Shown: positions 7,785-15,775 of the stretch, piece after piece
Layout of the letters: every line of letters begins with the position of its first letter
Numbering within the stretch: the first letter of the stretch is position 1
Source: Pseudoalteromonas viridis
GTDB lineage: Bacteria > Pseudomonadota > Gammaproteobacteria > Enterobacterales > Alteromonadaceae
Assembly: GCF_017742995.1 (NCBI RefSeq)
Contig: NZ_CP072425.1
Location: 434,001-498,000, forward strand
DNA length: 64,000 nucleotides
Direction of reading: 5' to 3'
Translations under genes and position numbers: made by a program
The notes under the pieces: generated by a model
What the model was told of the DNA's origin: nothing
Seen by the model: only the letters and a program-made list of their open reading frames with translations
The model's database searches: none

Positions 7785-8918
7785 ATGAAGTATGCGAGAG
7801 AATTATCAAAAATTATTGAAGGTGGTGTGCTTGGAAAGATCAATCAGGTAAAAGCTTATACAGAATTTCTTGCAGACAAATTAGAAAGTGATGGAGAGCA
7901 TAAGATTGCCAAACGATTAAGAACTTCCATGTCCGATAGTCTTCTGGCTTCTGGCTATAACTTAGCATCGGCACAGCCAGCAAGGCAGTTGAGAGCACCA
8001 GTTGATAAAGATAGCCATATGGCGTTAGCTGATATTACCTATCCAGGGTCTAATCATTCTGGCATGGCAGTTCTTGATGCAACAACTAAAGCTCAAGTTG
8101 ATGAATTTATTTCCTTTGTTTTAAAAGCAGAAAAATTAGCTGATGCAGGCCTAAGTAGTGCCCCATCGCTATTGTTGTATGGTCCTCCTGGTTGCGGTAA
8201 AACACTACTTGCTCACAATGTAGCCGCACAACTTGAACTACCGTTGTTCACTGCTCGTTGCGATTCTTTGGTATCGTCGCTTCTTGGCTCAACATCTAAG
8301 AATATAAGATCACTTTTTGACTTTGCATCGCAGCAGCCATGCGTTTTGTTTTTAGATGAATTTGATGCTTTAGCTAAAGCAAGAGACGATCAACATGAGT
8401 TGGGAGAGTTAAAACGTGTGGTAGTCAGTCTGCTTCAAAACATCGATGCACTTCCTAAAGATACAATAATCATTGCCGCAACAAATCACGAACAATTGTT
8501 GGATCCTGCTGTTTGGAGACGCTTCGAGCTTCGAATTAAACTAAATGCTCCAGATTCTGTTACAAGAGAACAGATTTACCGTAATGAGTTAGCAGAGTTT
8601 TCTCCATCTAAGCTACAGAAAACAGTTGAGCATTCAGTTGGACTATCGGGAGCAATTATTGCTCAAATATGCGTTGCAGCAAAAAGAAAAGCGATTTTGA
8701 ATGATGAAAATCAGACTACTGAGCAAGAGTTGTTGTATCGGATTGCAATGGTTCGATACTCAAATGTAATTGAGTCTGAAAAAGAAGCCACGGACAAACT
8801 AGTAGAGTTGAAAAATCTAAACTCAGAACTTTTTACAGTGCGACTGCTTTCAAAAATATTTGGAATGTCTACAGGAAAAATATCAAACTTGCTAAATAGG
8901 GATGAAAATGAGCAATAA
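7785..8918 (+). CDS. ietA: IetA-like AAA+ ATPase of an ATPase/subtilisin defence pair
   Basis: 377 residues. GPPGCGKT (133-140) is the Walker A motif, VLFLDEFD (about 187-194) Walker B, IIIAATN sensor 1, and DPAVWRRF the arginine-finger segment of classical AAA+ proteins (FtsH/spastin-like). The C-terminus (IFGMSTGKISNLLNR) looks like a small HTH. I chose the ATG at 7785 because AAAGG precedes it; an in-frame ATG 14 codons earlier lacks one. It overlaps the next gene, a subtilisin-like protease. That pairing defines IetAS, first described on an Agrobacterium Ti plasmid and later reported as an anti-phage system (Gao_Iet). The ATPase presumably controls or feeds the protease. Confidence 0.85.
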   Translation: MKYARELSKIIEGGVLGKINQVKAYTEFLADKLESDGEHKIAKRLRTSMSDSLLASGYNLASAQPARQLRAPVDKDSHMALADITYPGSNHSGMAVLDATTKAQVDEFISFVLKAEKLADAGLSSAPSLLLYGPPGCGKTLLAHNVAAQLELPLFTARCDSLVSSLLGSTSKNIRSLFDFASQQPCVLFLDEFDALAKARDDQHELGELKRVVVSLLQNIDALPKDTIIIAATNHEQLLDPAVWRRFELRIKLNAPDSVTREQIYRNELAEFSPSKLQKTVEHSVGLSGAIIAQICVAAKRKAILNDENQTTEQELLYRIAMVRYSNVIESEKEATDKLVELKNLNSELFTVRLLSKIFGMSTGKISNLLNRDENEQ

Positions 8919-11172
8919 AAATAACCCAATACAAGCTGTAAAAATTACGCAACGCGATTTCAGGGAAACGCCACCTCCCAAAAGCGGACCAAAGCCACTT
9001 CGCGAAGTTACCAAGGAGCTGGTTGATAAACTGCAATCGGATATAGATAAGTCTACTTTAGAACTAAAACAGCACTTTCAATCGCATCCCAACGTGCCAG
9101 CTGTTCTAAAAGTCAGGTTACTAGAGAATGCATTGGCTAAATCGCACAGACCAGACAATGTATTTAAAGATAATACTTGCCCTATCATTGGAAGCGCTGA
9201 TTTTGGAATTTTGCTCGTTAGCGCTAATGAGGAGGGGTTAGGCCAACTCAGACAGAGAGTTCAATCTAGGGCAAAAACAGTTCAACCAGATATCGCAGCA
9301 ATTGAAGAGATTAGCGTATTTTCAAGTGAAGATAGGCTTCAAGTTAGCAGTTTAGATGACGATGATTTTGGTGTTCAGAAATACAAAATTCATCTATTTG
9401 ATCACTTAAAAGACAGCCAGAATGCTGTTGTTAAGAACTACTTTGATGAATCAACTGCAAACGAATCTCTCGATATCACTTTTAGAGAGTTTTCGCCGCA
9501 TACCAGATTTCACACGGTAAAAGCCAAGAGCAAACTCTCTATTCAAAACTTGGCAAATAACGTTGCTGTGCGCTCTATCGAAGAGATGCCAACCTACACT
9601 CCTACTGACTATAAATTAGCGACAAGCCCAGTTGGTCCGATTGACAATTTATTGCTACCCGACCCAACAACAGGCGTTGATTATCCGGTGGTAGCTGTTG
9701 TTGACTCGGGTATTTGCCGGAAATCAATACAGATTAATAAGTGGGTCGTAGGTCGAAAGTCTTTTGTACCTGAAGACCTGCTTGATACATCTCATGGCAC
9801 AATGGTAGGAGGGTTAATTGCCTCTCCAAGCTCTCTAAATTATCAAGGTAGCGGCTTCCCTAACACACAAGCAAAACTAGTTGATATTACCGTATTTGAT
9901 ACATCAGGAAGCGCTTCCGAAGACGATCTGATGGATATGATCTCAGAAGCAGTTGAAGAGTTTCCCGAAATCAAAATTTGGAATTTATCAATAGGTCGGT
10001 CAGAGCCAACTCCACTTAATGCGTTTTCGGACTTTGGATGCTTCCTTGATGACCTCAGTGAGAAGCATGGTATTCTGTTTGTTGTTGCTTCAGGAAATCA
10101 TAATTCGTTTACTTCGAGCAAACCTGAAGAAGAAAAGCTCCGTGAAAGTCGAGTATCCTCACCAGGAGATTCATTAAGAGCATTAACTGTTGGATCAATG
10201 GCTCATAAGGAAAACCCTCTGTCCGCTTCTGAAACAGGCCAATGTTCACCATTTTCGAGAATCGGCCCAGGACCTGCATTTACTCCAAAACCAGAAGTGA
10301 TCCATTATGGAGGAAACTGCACTCCAAGCGGAAGTTTTGCTCAAATAGGAGTCTTATCATGTGGGCCAGACAACCAAATGTACGAATCTGTTGGGACTAG
10401 TTTTGCTACCCCTATAGTTTCTTCTATAGCGGCAAATGCATGGAAATCAATAGACGGAACAATTGTCGCTACACCTGAGAAGGTAAAAGCACTAGTAATT
10501 CATTCAGCAGTACTTGGCTGTAATGGTTACGAGTATTCTACAGGGTTTGGAAAGCCTGGAGATATCGACGACTTACTCTATTGCACAGATGATCAAATCA
10601 CACTGATGTTTGAAGTCGATGTTCGGCATGGATTAGTTGAGTTTGAGCGAAGTCCAATTCCATTGCCAACTTCAGTTCAAGAAGCTGGAATGTTTAAGGG
10701 AGAAGTAGCCATGACACTGGTTTATTCGCCTCCTTTTGATAGATCTTTTGGTTCAGAATACAGTCGTGTAAACATTAGCGTCTCAATGGGGGAAACAAAA
10801 GATGTTCTGGACGAAAAAACAGGGGAGCTAAAAACTATATTTAAGGGAAAAGTACCGCCTTTGCCTTCTGAGAAAAAAGACTTATATGAAATTAACCAGC
10901 TAAAGAACTCCTTTAAGTGGTCACCTACAAAAGCTCACAAGAAAAGATATCCTCAAGGTACTGGAGTTGCTGCATGGAAGCTCAAGATGGAATCGACCAT
11001 CAGGGCAGAAGAACAAAATCCGGCGACGCCTCAAAAAACAGTTTTACTTGTTACAATAAAATCAATCAAAGAAGGAACAAATCTTTACAGTGATGCTGTG
11101 AGATTGCTAAAGACTAATGGCTGGATACTAAACCCAGTTGCAGTAAATGTACCAATTACTATCCAGCAATAG
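8908..11172 (+). CDS. ietS: IetS-like S8 (subtilisin) serine protease, defence effector
   Basis: 754 residues from the ATG at 8908 (AGGG 6 bases upstream); an ATG two codons earlier is possible. The S8 catalytic triad is complete: Asp266 in VVAVVDSG, His296 in TSHGTMVGG and Ser498 in GTSFATPIV. An oxyanion Asn lies in VVASGNHN. About 250 residues precede the protease domain and about 200 follow, with no signal peptide, so it is cytoplasmic, unlike secreted subtilisins. It overlaps ietA by 11 bases. In IetAS systems the protease is the likely toxic effector; the target is unknown. Base composition is more A+T-rich than the ICE backbone, which fits separate acquisition. Confidence 0.88.
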   Translation: MSNKNNPIQAVKITQRDFRETPPPKSGPKPLREVTKELVDKLQSDIDKSTLELKQHFQSHPNVPAVLKVRLLENALAKSHRPDNVFKDNTCPIIGSADFGILLVSANEEGLGQLRQRVQSRAKTVQPDIAAIEEISVFSSEDRLQVSSLDDDDFGVQKYKIHLFDHLKDSQNAVVKNYFDESTANESLDITFREFSPHTRFHTVKAKSKLSIQNLANNVAVRSIEEMPTYTPTDYKLATSPVGPIDNLLLPDPTTGVDYPVVAVVDSGICRKSIQINKWVVGRKSFVPEDLLDTSHGTMVGGLIASPSSLNYQGSGFPNTQAKLVDITVFDTSGSASEDDLMDMISEAVEEFPEIKIWNLSIGRSEPTPLNAFSDFGCFLDDLSEKHGILFVVASGNHNSFTSSKPEEEKLRESRVSSPGDSLRALTVGSMAHKENPLSASETGQCSPFSRIGPGPAFTPKPEVIHYGGNCTPSGSFAQIGVLSCGPDNQMYESVGTSFATPIVSSIAANAWKSIDGTIVATPEKVKALVIHSAVLGCNGYEYSTGFGKPGDIDDLLYCTDDQITLMFEVDVRHGLVEFERSPIPLPTSVQEAGMFKGEVAMTLVYSPPFDRSFGSEYSRVNISVSMGETKDVLDEKTGELKTIFKGKVPPLPSEKKDLYEINQLKNSFKWSPTKAHKKRYPQGTGVAAWKLKMESTIRAEEQNPATPQKTVLLVTIKSIKEGTNLYSDAVRLLKTNGWILNPVAVNVPITIQQ

Positions 11173-11194
11173 TTATGAGGCATAATAATTGTGG

Positions 11195-11237
11195 GTCGTA
11201 ATCTTAATTAGTTCACAAATATTACGAAGATTACGAC
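11195..11237 (+). terminator. inverted repeat at the right edge of the IetAS module
   Basis: GTCGTAATCTT (11195-11205) and AAGATTACGAC (11227-11237) are perfect 11-base inverted arms around a 21-base spacer. They lie 22 bases after the ietS stop and touch the start of the mobI-tail repeat. There is no U-run, so this is an atypical terminator at best. It could instead be a recombination or end site of the module. Confidence 0.45.
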
Positions 11238-11238
11238 C

Positions 11239-11682
11239 TCAATATGCATTAACCCTTCGACGCAGCATGTTGAGCTTATCAACCTGGCGTCGAATATCAC
11301 TGAAGAATTCTTCTTTCTCCATGGCCAGCGCTAGCTCCCATTCTTTGGCCAAACCTTGGCAGTCCAAAAATGCGTATCTCAGCTTCGTCTTTGAAATACG
11401 CAGCCCCTTGCTAAAGACCACGCGTTTGCCTCGTTGACCGTGAAAACTGTTGATGTACCACTCGATGCCAAAGCCATACTTAAAGTCTCTGATACGGACA
11501 CCAAGCAGCCCCCAATCTTTAAAGGGCGCATTTTCGCGAACCTTGTAATGGGTAACCCAAAAGTCATCAACTTCAGCTCGTGCCAGCGCTTTTAGCCTGT
11601 CTGTTTCTTGCTGAAGTAAATCTGATACCTCTGCTTTCCATTGTTCATTGACGATTTCTACCAAACCAATTTCCCCATCCAA
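11239..11682 (-). CDS. mobI: MobI, auxiliary mobilisation protein of SXT/R391 ICEs
   Basis: A 147-residue protein next to the oriT region, matching in size and location MobI, which was shown in SXT to be required for transfer from oriT. It is rich in charged helices (KAEVSDLLQQETDRL..., FFSDIRRQVDKLNML) with a central beta-rich part. The best start is a TTG at 11682, with TTTGGGG a few bases upstream. Transcription runs toward the IetAS genes, and in the ancestral ICE toward rumB. Its 3' end is partly duplicated at 7266-7355. It is thought to help the TraI relaxase act at oriT. Confidence 0.85.
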   Translation of the reverse strand: MDGEIGLVEIVNEQWKAEVSDLLQQETDRLKALARAEVDDFWVTHYKVRENAPFKDWGLLGVRIRDFKYGFGIEWYINSFHGQRGKRVVFSKGLRISKTKLRYAFLDCQGLAKEWELALAMEKEEFFSDIRRQVDKLNMLRRRVNAY

Positions 11683-12146
11683 TTAACCCCAAAAGCCAAA
11701 ACCACTATCCGTTTGGCTTTTGGATCGAAACGCCAAACGTAAAACTGCCGTAACAATCGCTGTTTGGCGTCTCGATATAAATCAACTCGCGCAATCCCAT
11801 ACCTGACAAGGGATACAGGTCGATTTCACTTAAAAACGCCTAAAAAGACGTATTGCCATGAAAATACAAACCGTTTGGCGAGTTCAGGCCAGAATGCAAA
11901 CGACATTTGGCGTCTCGATTTTTTTGACTAGGTCATCCGCCGCCAAACAGAGCCTATTCTCATACTTTTGCGAAAATGCAATAGGCAGATAGATGAAAGG
12001 ATTTGTCACCTTTCTGCCCACCGCCAGTGCACCGAATCCTGATAATGACATTTGAGTGAACCGCCAGAGCACTTGGAAATGCCCAAGCGTGGCCAGTGCG
12101 GTTGATTGAAAACCGTTAGAGCACTTTGAGTGCACAGGAGATAAGT
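11683..12146. other. oriT: oriT region of the SXT/R391 ICE (probably with partition/centromere sites)
   Basis: No gene fits in this 460-base stretch between mobI and srpM, where oriT lies in SXT. It is dense in symmetry. A perfect 12-base inverted repeat CCAAAAGCCAAA / TTTGGCTTTTGG sits at 11689-11700 and 11712-11723. Two exact copies of TTTGGCGTCTCGAT lie at 11763-11776 and 11906-11919. Further CGCCAAAC or GTTTGGCG words occur near 11731, 11872 and 11941. Near srpM an imperfect cruciform begins ACCGCCAGAGCACTTGG and ends GCGGT (about 12060-12104), followed by a GCACTTTGAGTGC hairpin (12121-12133). These could be the srpC centromere or operator sites. The nic site cannot be assigned from this alone. 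Confidence 0.75.
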
Positions 12147-13121
12147 ATGTTTGTACTAGGCGTAGATATCGGTTACTCAAACCTGAAGCTGGCAATTGGC
12201 CAATCAGGCAGTGAACCGAAAACCATTATTCTGCCTGCGGGTGCCGGTCCTGCGGATCGTATGCCAGAGCGTATCGGTGGAGGCGATGATGACACTTGTT
12301 TGTATGTGTCTGTCGATAATGAGCGTTGGGCCGCTGGTGTTCCTGCTGGACGCCTTCAAGGCTGGGAACGAGAGCTTCACCCGGAATATCCGACCACAAA
12401 AACCTATAAGGCGCTTTTTCATGCCGCCTTGTTAATGGCTGAAACAGAATCCATCGATTTGGTTGTCACTGGATTACCGGTTTCCCAGTTTCATGAACCA
12501 CAACGTAAGTCTGACCTTGTGCAGCGTTTAAAAGGTGTCCATCAAGTGACGCCTAAGCGCAGCATCACAGTTCATGACGTCAAAGTGCTGCCGCAGCCTG
12601 CCGGTGCCTATATGGATCTGGTTCAAACGGGTGGAGATTTGGGCTTGATTGAAGAAGGTCGCGTCGTCGTCATAGATCCAGGCTTTTTTTCTGTTGATTG
12701 GGTTGCCCTTGAGGCCGGAGAAATTCGCTACAGCTCATCAGGAACCAGTCTTCAGGCAATGTCCGTGCTACTGGAAACTATTGATAAGCTGATTTCGGAA
12801 GATCACGGTGCCAAAGTAGGTATGGATCGACTTGAAAAAGCCATGAGAACCGGCGACTTACAGGTCCTGCTATTTGGAGAAAAAGTCGATATTTCACCTT
12901 ATCTGAATGCTGCCATGAAAAAGGTAGCGCCTGTTGCTCTTACAGCCATGCGCCAATCCATGCGTGACGAAAGCATCAATGCGGACTTGGTATTGATCGC
13001 CGGAGGTGGAGCCATGGCTTATAAGGAAGCGGCCAAGGAGATTTTTTCACGAAGCAAGATCATCGTGCCGGAACAGTCTGTTTTGGCGAACGTCCGAGGC
13101 TTCTGGTTTTATGGGGCATGA
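12147..13121 (+). CDS. srpM: SrpM, ParM/actin-like partition ATPase of the ICE
   Basis: 324 residues of the actin/Hsp70 ATPase fold: DIGYSNLKLAIG (phosphate 1), VIDPGFFSVDW (phosphate 2) and LIAGGGAMAY (adenosine motif). It matches the s003/SrpM protein of SXT/R391 ICEs, part of the srpMRC locus that stabilises the excised, replicating form. The ATG at 12147 has AGGAG 6 bases upstream; a TTG seven codons earlier is rejected. The stop overlaps the srpR start by 4 bases (ATGA), so the two are translationally coupled. Confidence 0.9.
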   Translation: MFVLGVDIGYSNLKLAIGQSGSEPKTIILPAGAGPADRMPERIGGGDDDTCLYVSVDNERWAAGVPAGRLQGWERELHPEYPTTKTYKALFHAALLMAETESIDLVVTGLPVSQFHEPQRKSDLVQRLKGVHQVTPKRSITVHDVKVLPQPAGAYMDLVQTGGDLGLIEEGRVVVIDPGFFSVDWVALEAGEIRYSSSGTSLQAMSVLLETIDKLISEDHGAKVGMDRLEKAMRTGDLQVLLFGEKVDISPYLNAAMKKVAPVALTAMRQSMRDESINADLVLIAGGGAMAYKEAAKEIFSRSKIIVPEQSVLANVRGFWFYGA

Positions 13122-13393
13122 TCATGAGAGTTGTCGTCAACATTCCCCCAGGGAGCCACCCTGAACTGCTCAAAGAATTGGAAAAGACGCCACCACGGGA
13201 ACGTGCTGAGCGTCTGCGGATGCTGGCCACCTTTGGCTTAATTCACATGAGCCAACCCAATCTATCCACGACATCTGTACCGGTGGATGGCCATGCACCA
13301 GAAGTTGAAATTACTTCTGTGAGTACAGCGCCAGAACCCAAAGCAGAATCACGTAAACAATCATTAAAATCAAAACTAGGGCTGGGCTTATAA
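13118..13393 (+). CDS. srpR: SrpR-like small partition adaptor/repressor
   Basis: A 91-residue basic protein directly overlapping srpM and 1 base before int. The N-terminus RVVVNIPPGSHPELLKELEK followed by an arginine-rich helix could form a ribbon-helix-helix-like DNA-binding unit. The C-terminus is Pro/Glu/Ser-rich and ends in a Lys-rich KSKLGLGL tail. In SXT/R391 the gene in this position acts with SrpM. The assignment is by position and coupling. Confidence 0.65.
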   Translation: MIMRVVVNIPPGSHPELLKELEKTPPRERAERLRMLATFGLIHMSQPNLSTTSVPVDGHAPEVEITSVSTAPEPKAESRKQSLKSKLGLGL

Positions 13394-13394
13394 C

Positions 13395-14636
13395 ATGGCG
13401 TTATCAGTTAGCTGGCTCGATGCCAGGTTAAATAAAGAAGCAAAAGAAACCGTAGTAAAAGCTGACCGAGACGGGCTAAGTGCTCGGGTATCACCCAAGG
13501 GCAAAATTGTTTTTCAGTTTCGTTATCGTTTCGATGGCAAGCAACAGCGGGTAGACATAGGTACTTACCCACTTATGAAGCTTGCTGAAGCCAGGAATGA
13601 GCTGGATAGGTTAAGGGCGGTACTCGACCAGGGCAGAAACCCCAAGCTCTACCTACAGCAGGAACGGGCCAAGTATTCTGCCAATCAAAGCTTCGAATCA
13701 ATTTTTCGAGACTGGATAGACTCTGCCGGTAAGCAAGGGCTAAAGGAGAAAACGTGGCACTACCAAAAACGCAGCAGTGAAATATATTTGCTGCCCCGAC
13801 TTGGCAAGTACCCATTAACTGACATCAATGAATTGTCCTTAAGAAACTGTCTTCGTGAGGTTTCGGAGTCGTCCCCTTCAAACACAGAACGCCTAGTGTC
13901 TGTGCTGCATAAGTTTTATGACTGGCTGATTGATGAACAAATTTTGGAAATTAACGCTGCCGCTGGGATCACTGCAAAAAAGGTCGGCGGTAAGAAAGGC
14001 AAACGAACTCGGGTGCTAAACGACAACGAAATCAGGATACTTTGGCGCTATTTGCATGAGTCAAAAATCACTGAGAAGAATCGCATCTACATAAAACTGC
14101 TTCTCTTATTGGGAGGGCGCAAGGGCGAACTCATTCAAGCTGAAAAGCATCACTTTGACTTGCAATCTGCAATGTGGACAGTGCCCATAGAAATCCGCAA
14201 ACAAGGTGAGAAAATTGGAGCGCCGATCATGAGGCCACTAATTAAACCCGCTATCGATCTGATTGAACTGGCGATGCAGATGAGCAAATCAACTTACTTG
14301 TTTCCCGCGAACGGACAAGAAGAGCTTGCCACAAATGGCTTTGATACCACTATTCCTAACAATGTGAAAATCTGGGCTCGCAGATCGCTTGGTGTTGAGA
14401 TGGAACACTGGTCTATGCATGATCTTCGCAGAACGATGCGAACGCGAATGTCAGCCATCACCACGCAAGAAGTTGCCGAGTTGATGATTGGCCACAGCAA
14501 AAAAGGGTTGGATGCTATCTACAACCAATATCAGTACCTGGATGAAATGCGTCATGCTTACGACGTTTGGTATCAACAGCTAGAGGCCATCATCGAGCCG
14601 ACAGGCTTTCCATTCAACTGGCGTTTCGGACAATAA
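13395..14636 (+). CDS. int: SXT-type ICE integrase (tyrosine recombinase)
   Basis: 413 residues, the length of Int-SXT. An N-terminal arm-binding domain (DGLSARVSPKGKIVFQFRYR) is followed by a core-binding domain and a catalytic domain with R242 (GGRKGE), H342 and R345 (HDLRR), H367 (GHSKKG) and Y376 as nucleophile, so all active-site residues are present. It mediates integration and, with Xis, excision. SXT family members normally use the 5' end of prfC. It is convergent with xis, as in SXT, and follows srpMR in what looks like one transcription unit. Confidence 0.96.
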   Translation: MALSVSWLDARLNKEAKETVVKADRDGLSARVSPKGKIVFQFRYRFDGKQQRVDIGTYPLMKLAEARNELDRLRAVLDQGRNPKLYLQQERAKYSANQSFESIFRDWIDSAGKQGLKEKTWHYQKRSSEIYLLPRLGKYPLTDINELSLRNCLREVSESSPSNTERLVSVLHKFYDWLIDEQILEINAAAGITAKKVGGKKGKRTRVLNDNEIRILWRYLHESKITEKNRIYIKLLLLLGGRKGELIQAEKHHFDLQSAMWTVPIEIRKQGEKIGAPIMRPLIKPAIDLIELAMQMSKSTYLFPANGQEELATNGFDTTIPNNVKIWARRSLGVEMEHWSMHDLRRTMRTRMSAITTQEVAELMIGHSKKGLDAIYNQYQYLDEMRHAYDVWYQQLEAIIEPTGFPFNWRFGQ

Positions 14637-14652
14637 AATAAAAGAAAGAGGC

Positions 14653-14847
14653 TCAGTCCTCTTTCTTCTCATACTCTTCTAGGTCTTCAATGTGCCACAG
14701 CTTGTTTCGTGTATTTCGGTTGATACGAGGTTGCGGCAAGCTGCCATCTTTTATTCTTCGCCAAAGCGTCGTATAGCTAATGTGGTAACGAGCCATCACT
14801 TCGTAAGACGTTAGAAAAGGGGTTACTTGGTGAGCTACTGCTGTCAT
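14653..14847 (-). CDS. xis: excisionase (Xis), AlpA-like HTH
   Basis: 64 residues with a MerR/AlpA-type winged HTH: FLTSYEVMARYHISYTTLWR then RIKDGSLPQPRI and a recognition wing KLWHIEDLEEYE. The chosen ATG has AGGAGA 7 bases upstream; in-frame ATGs at 14853 and 14868 are too close to or before it. It is convergent with int, 16 bases from its stop, as in the SXT arrangement. Xis favours excision by bending DNA at the ICE end. Confidence 0.9.
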   Translation of the reverse strand: MTAVAHQVTPFLTSYEVMARYHISYTTLWRRIKDGSLPQPRINRNTRNKLWHIEDLEEYEKKED

Positions 14848-14967
14848 CTGCATTCTCCTGAAAATCAATGTAAAGCTATCATCGCCTGATTCATCACTTG
14901 TTAATGGTCAGAAAGATGCATGATTTGTTCAGAAGATCAGCCTTATCAAAACACAAATGTTGCTATT

Positions 14968-15325
14968 AGGTACTTTTCAGCTCAAACCTATGAATAACAA
15001 GGGCTACAAGGCGGTTTGTGTCATGAATAGCAATCAACACGCCTAACGAGAAAAATTTGTACACACTGTTTGTACACTCGCAACGATGACACACCAAAAA
15101 CCACAATGACGAACCATTTAAATTCATAAGCTTATAAACAAAAAACTAGAGATGATCGCATTTATTCCGCTTTTGTAATGTCGAAACCAAAGTGCCAAAA
15201 GCAGGAGGTACTTTCTTCATCAAAACCAGTAACAGCAAGGCCTACAGCCAGATTTGTGTCATGGAAATTTCGCTAAAGGCCTCTAAAACGGAATTTGTAC
15301 TCAAGTTTGTACACACTTTCCGAGG
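14968..15325. repeat. two imperfect ~118-bp direct repeats with TTTGTACAC motifs (ICE end region)
   Basis: A block starting AGGTACTTTTCAG at 14968 and ending TTTGTACACTCGC near 15081 recurs, diverged, from AGGTACTTTCTTC at 15206 to TTTGTACACACTTTCC near 15321. Both share GTTTGTGTCATG- or ATTTGTGTCATG-like middles and end in paired TTTGTAC words. A third, shorter relative (TTTGTGCACGGATTTGCACACA) lies at 15538-15559. Adjacent to xis, these look like integrase/Xis arm sites, or accumulated ICE ends. Confidence 0.6.
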
Positions 15326-15775
15326 TTACGCTTGAACATCATTGAAAAGCAAAGAAACGAGAAAAAGACAAAAAGCCTTTAAATTCAGTACGTAGAGATG
15401 TGATTGTGGTGTGCAATGAAAGGTGGTTTTAAGCGTTGAAAGGCTGGGCGGCATCAGGGTGCGAGATGATAGCAAAAGTCCTTCGCTTATTGATTTCATT
15501 AAGAAATTCTTGGTTTGCCATGTGTAAGTTCTTTTCGTTTGTGCACGGATTTGCACACACTTTTTAGCAGAGCGCGCTTTTCAGTGCTGCTCTTCGCCGG
15601 TCAAATCCGTCGTGTTAATCGTCATTGACTGCTATTTTCGCTGATCTAGACTTTATAAACAATCAATGGTTTTCGAATTGCCTGCCATTTACGTTCAGCG
15701 TGTGCCAATATCCTGTGGTCGTTGTTTGTTGGGCGCATCCACCAAAATGTCTAAACAATGAATATTGTCGTTCAT
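15326..15775. other. intergenic region, probable ICE end or cargo junction
   Basis: No gene is recognised. Besides the TTTGTGCAC motif pair there is an imperfect hairpin with GCAGAGCGCGC and GTGCTGCTCTTCGC arms at about 15567-15600. I looked for the conserved N-terminal coding region of prfC (the usual SXT target) and did not find it. The crossover point cannot be fixed without the other ICE end. Confidence 0.4.

Noticed and set aside
15326..15775. Possible prfC 5' end (attachment site)
   Set aside because: I searched both strands by eye for the conserved RF3 N-terminal coding pattern and found none.
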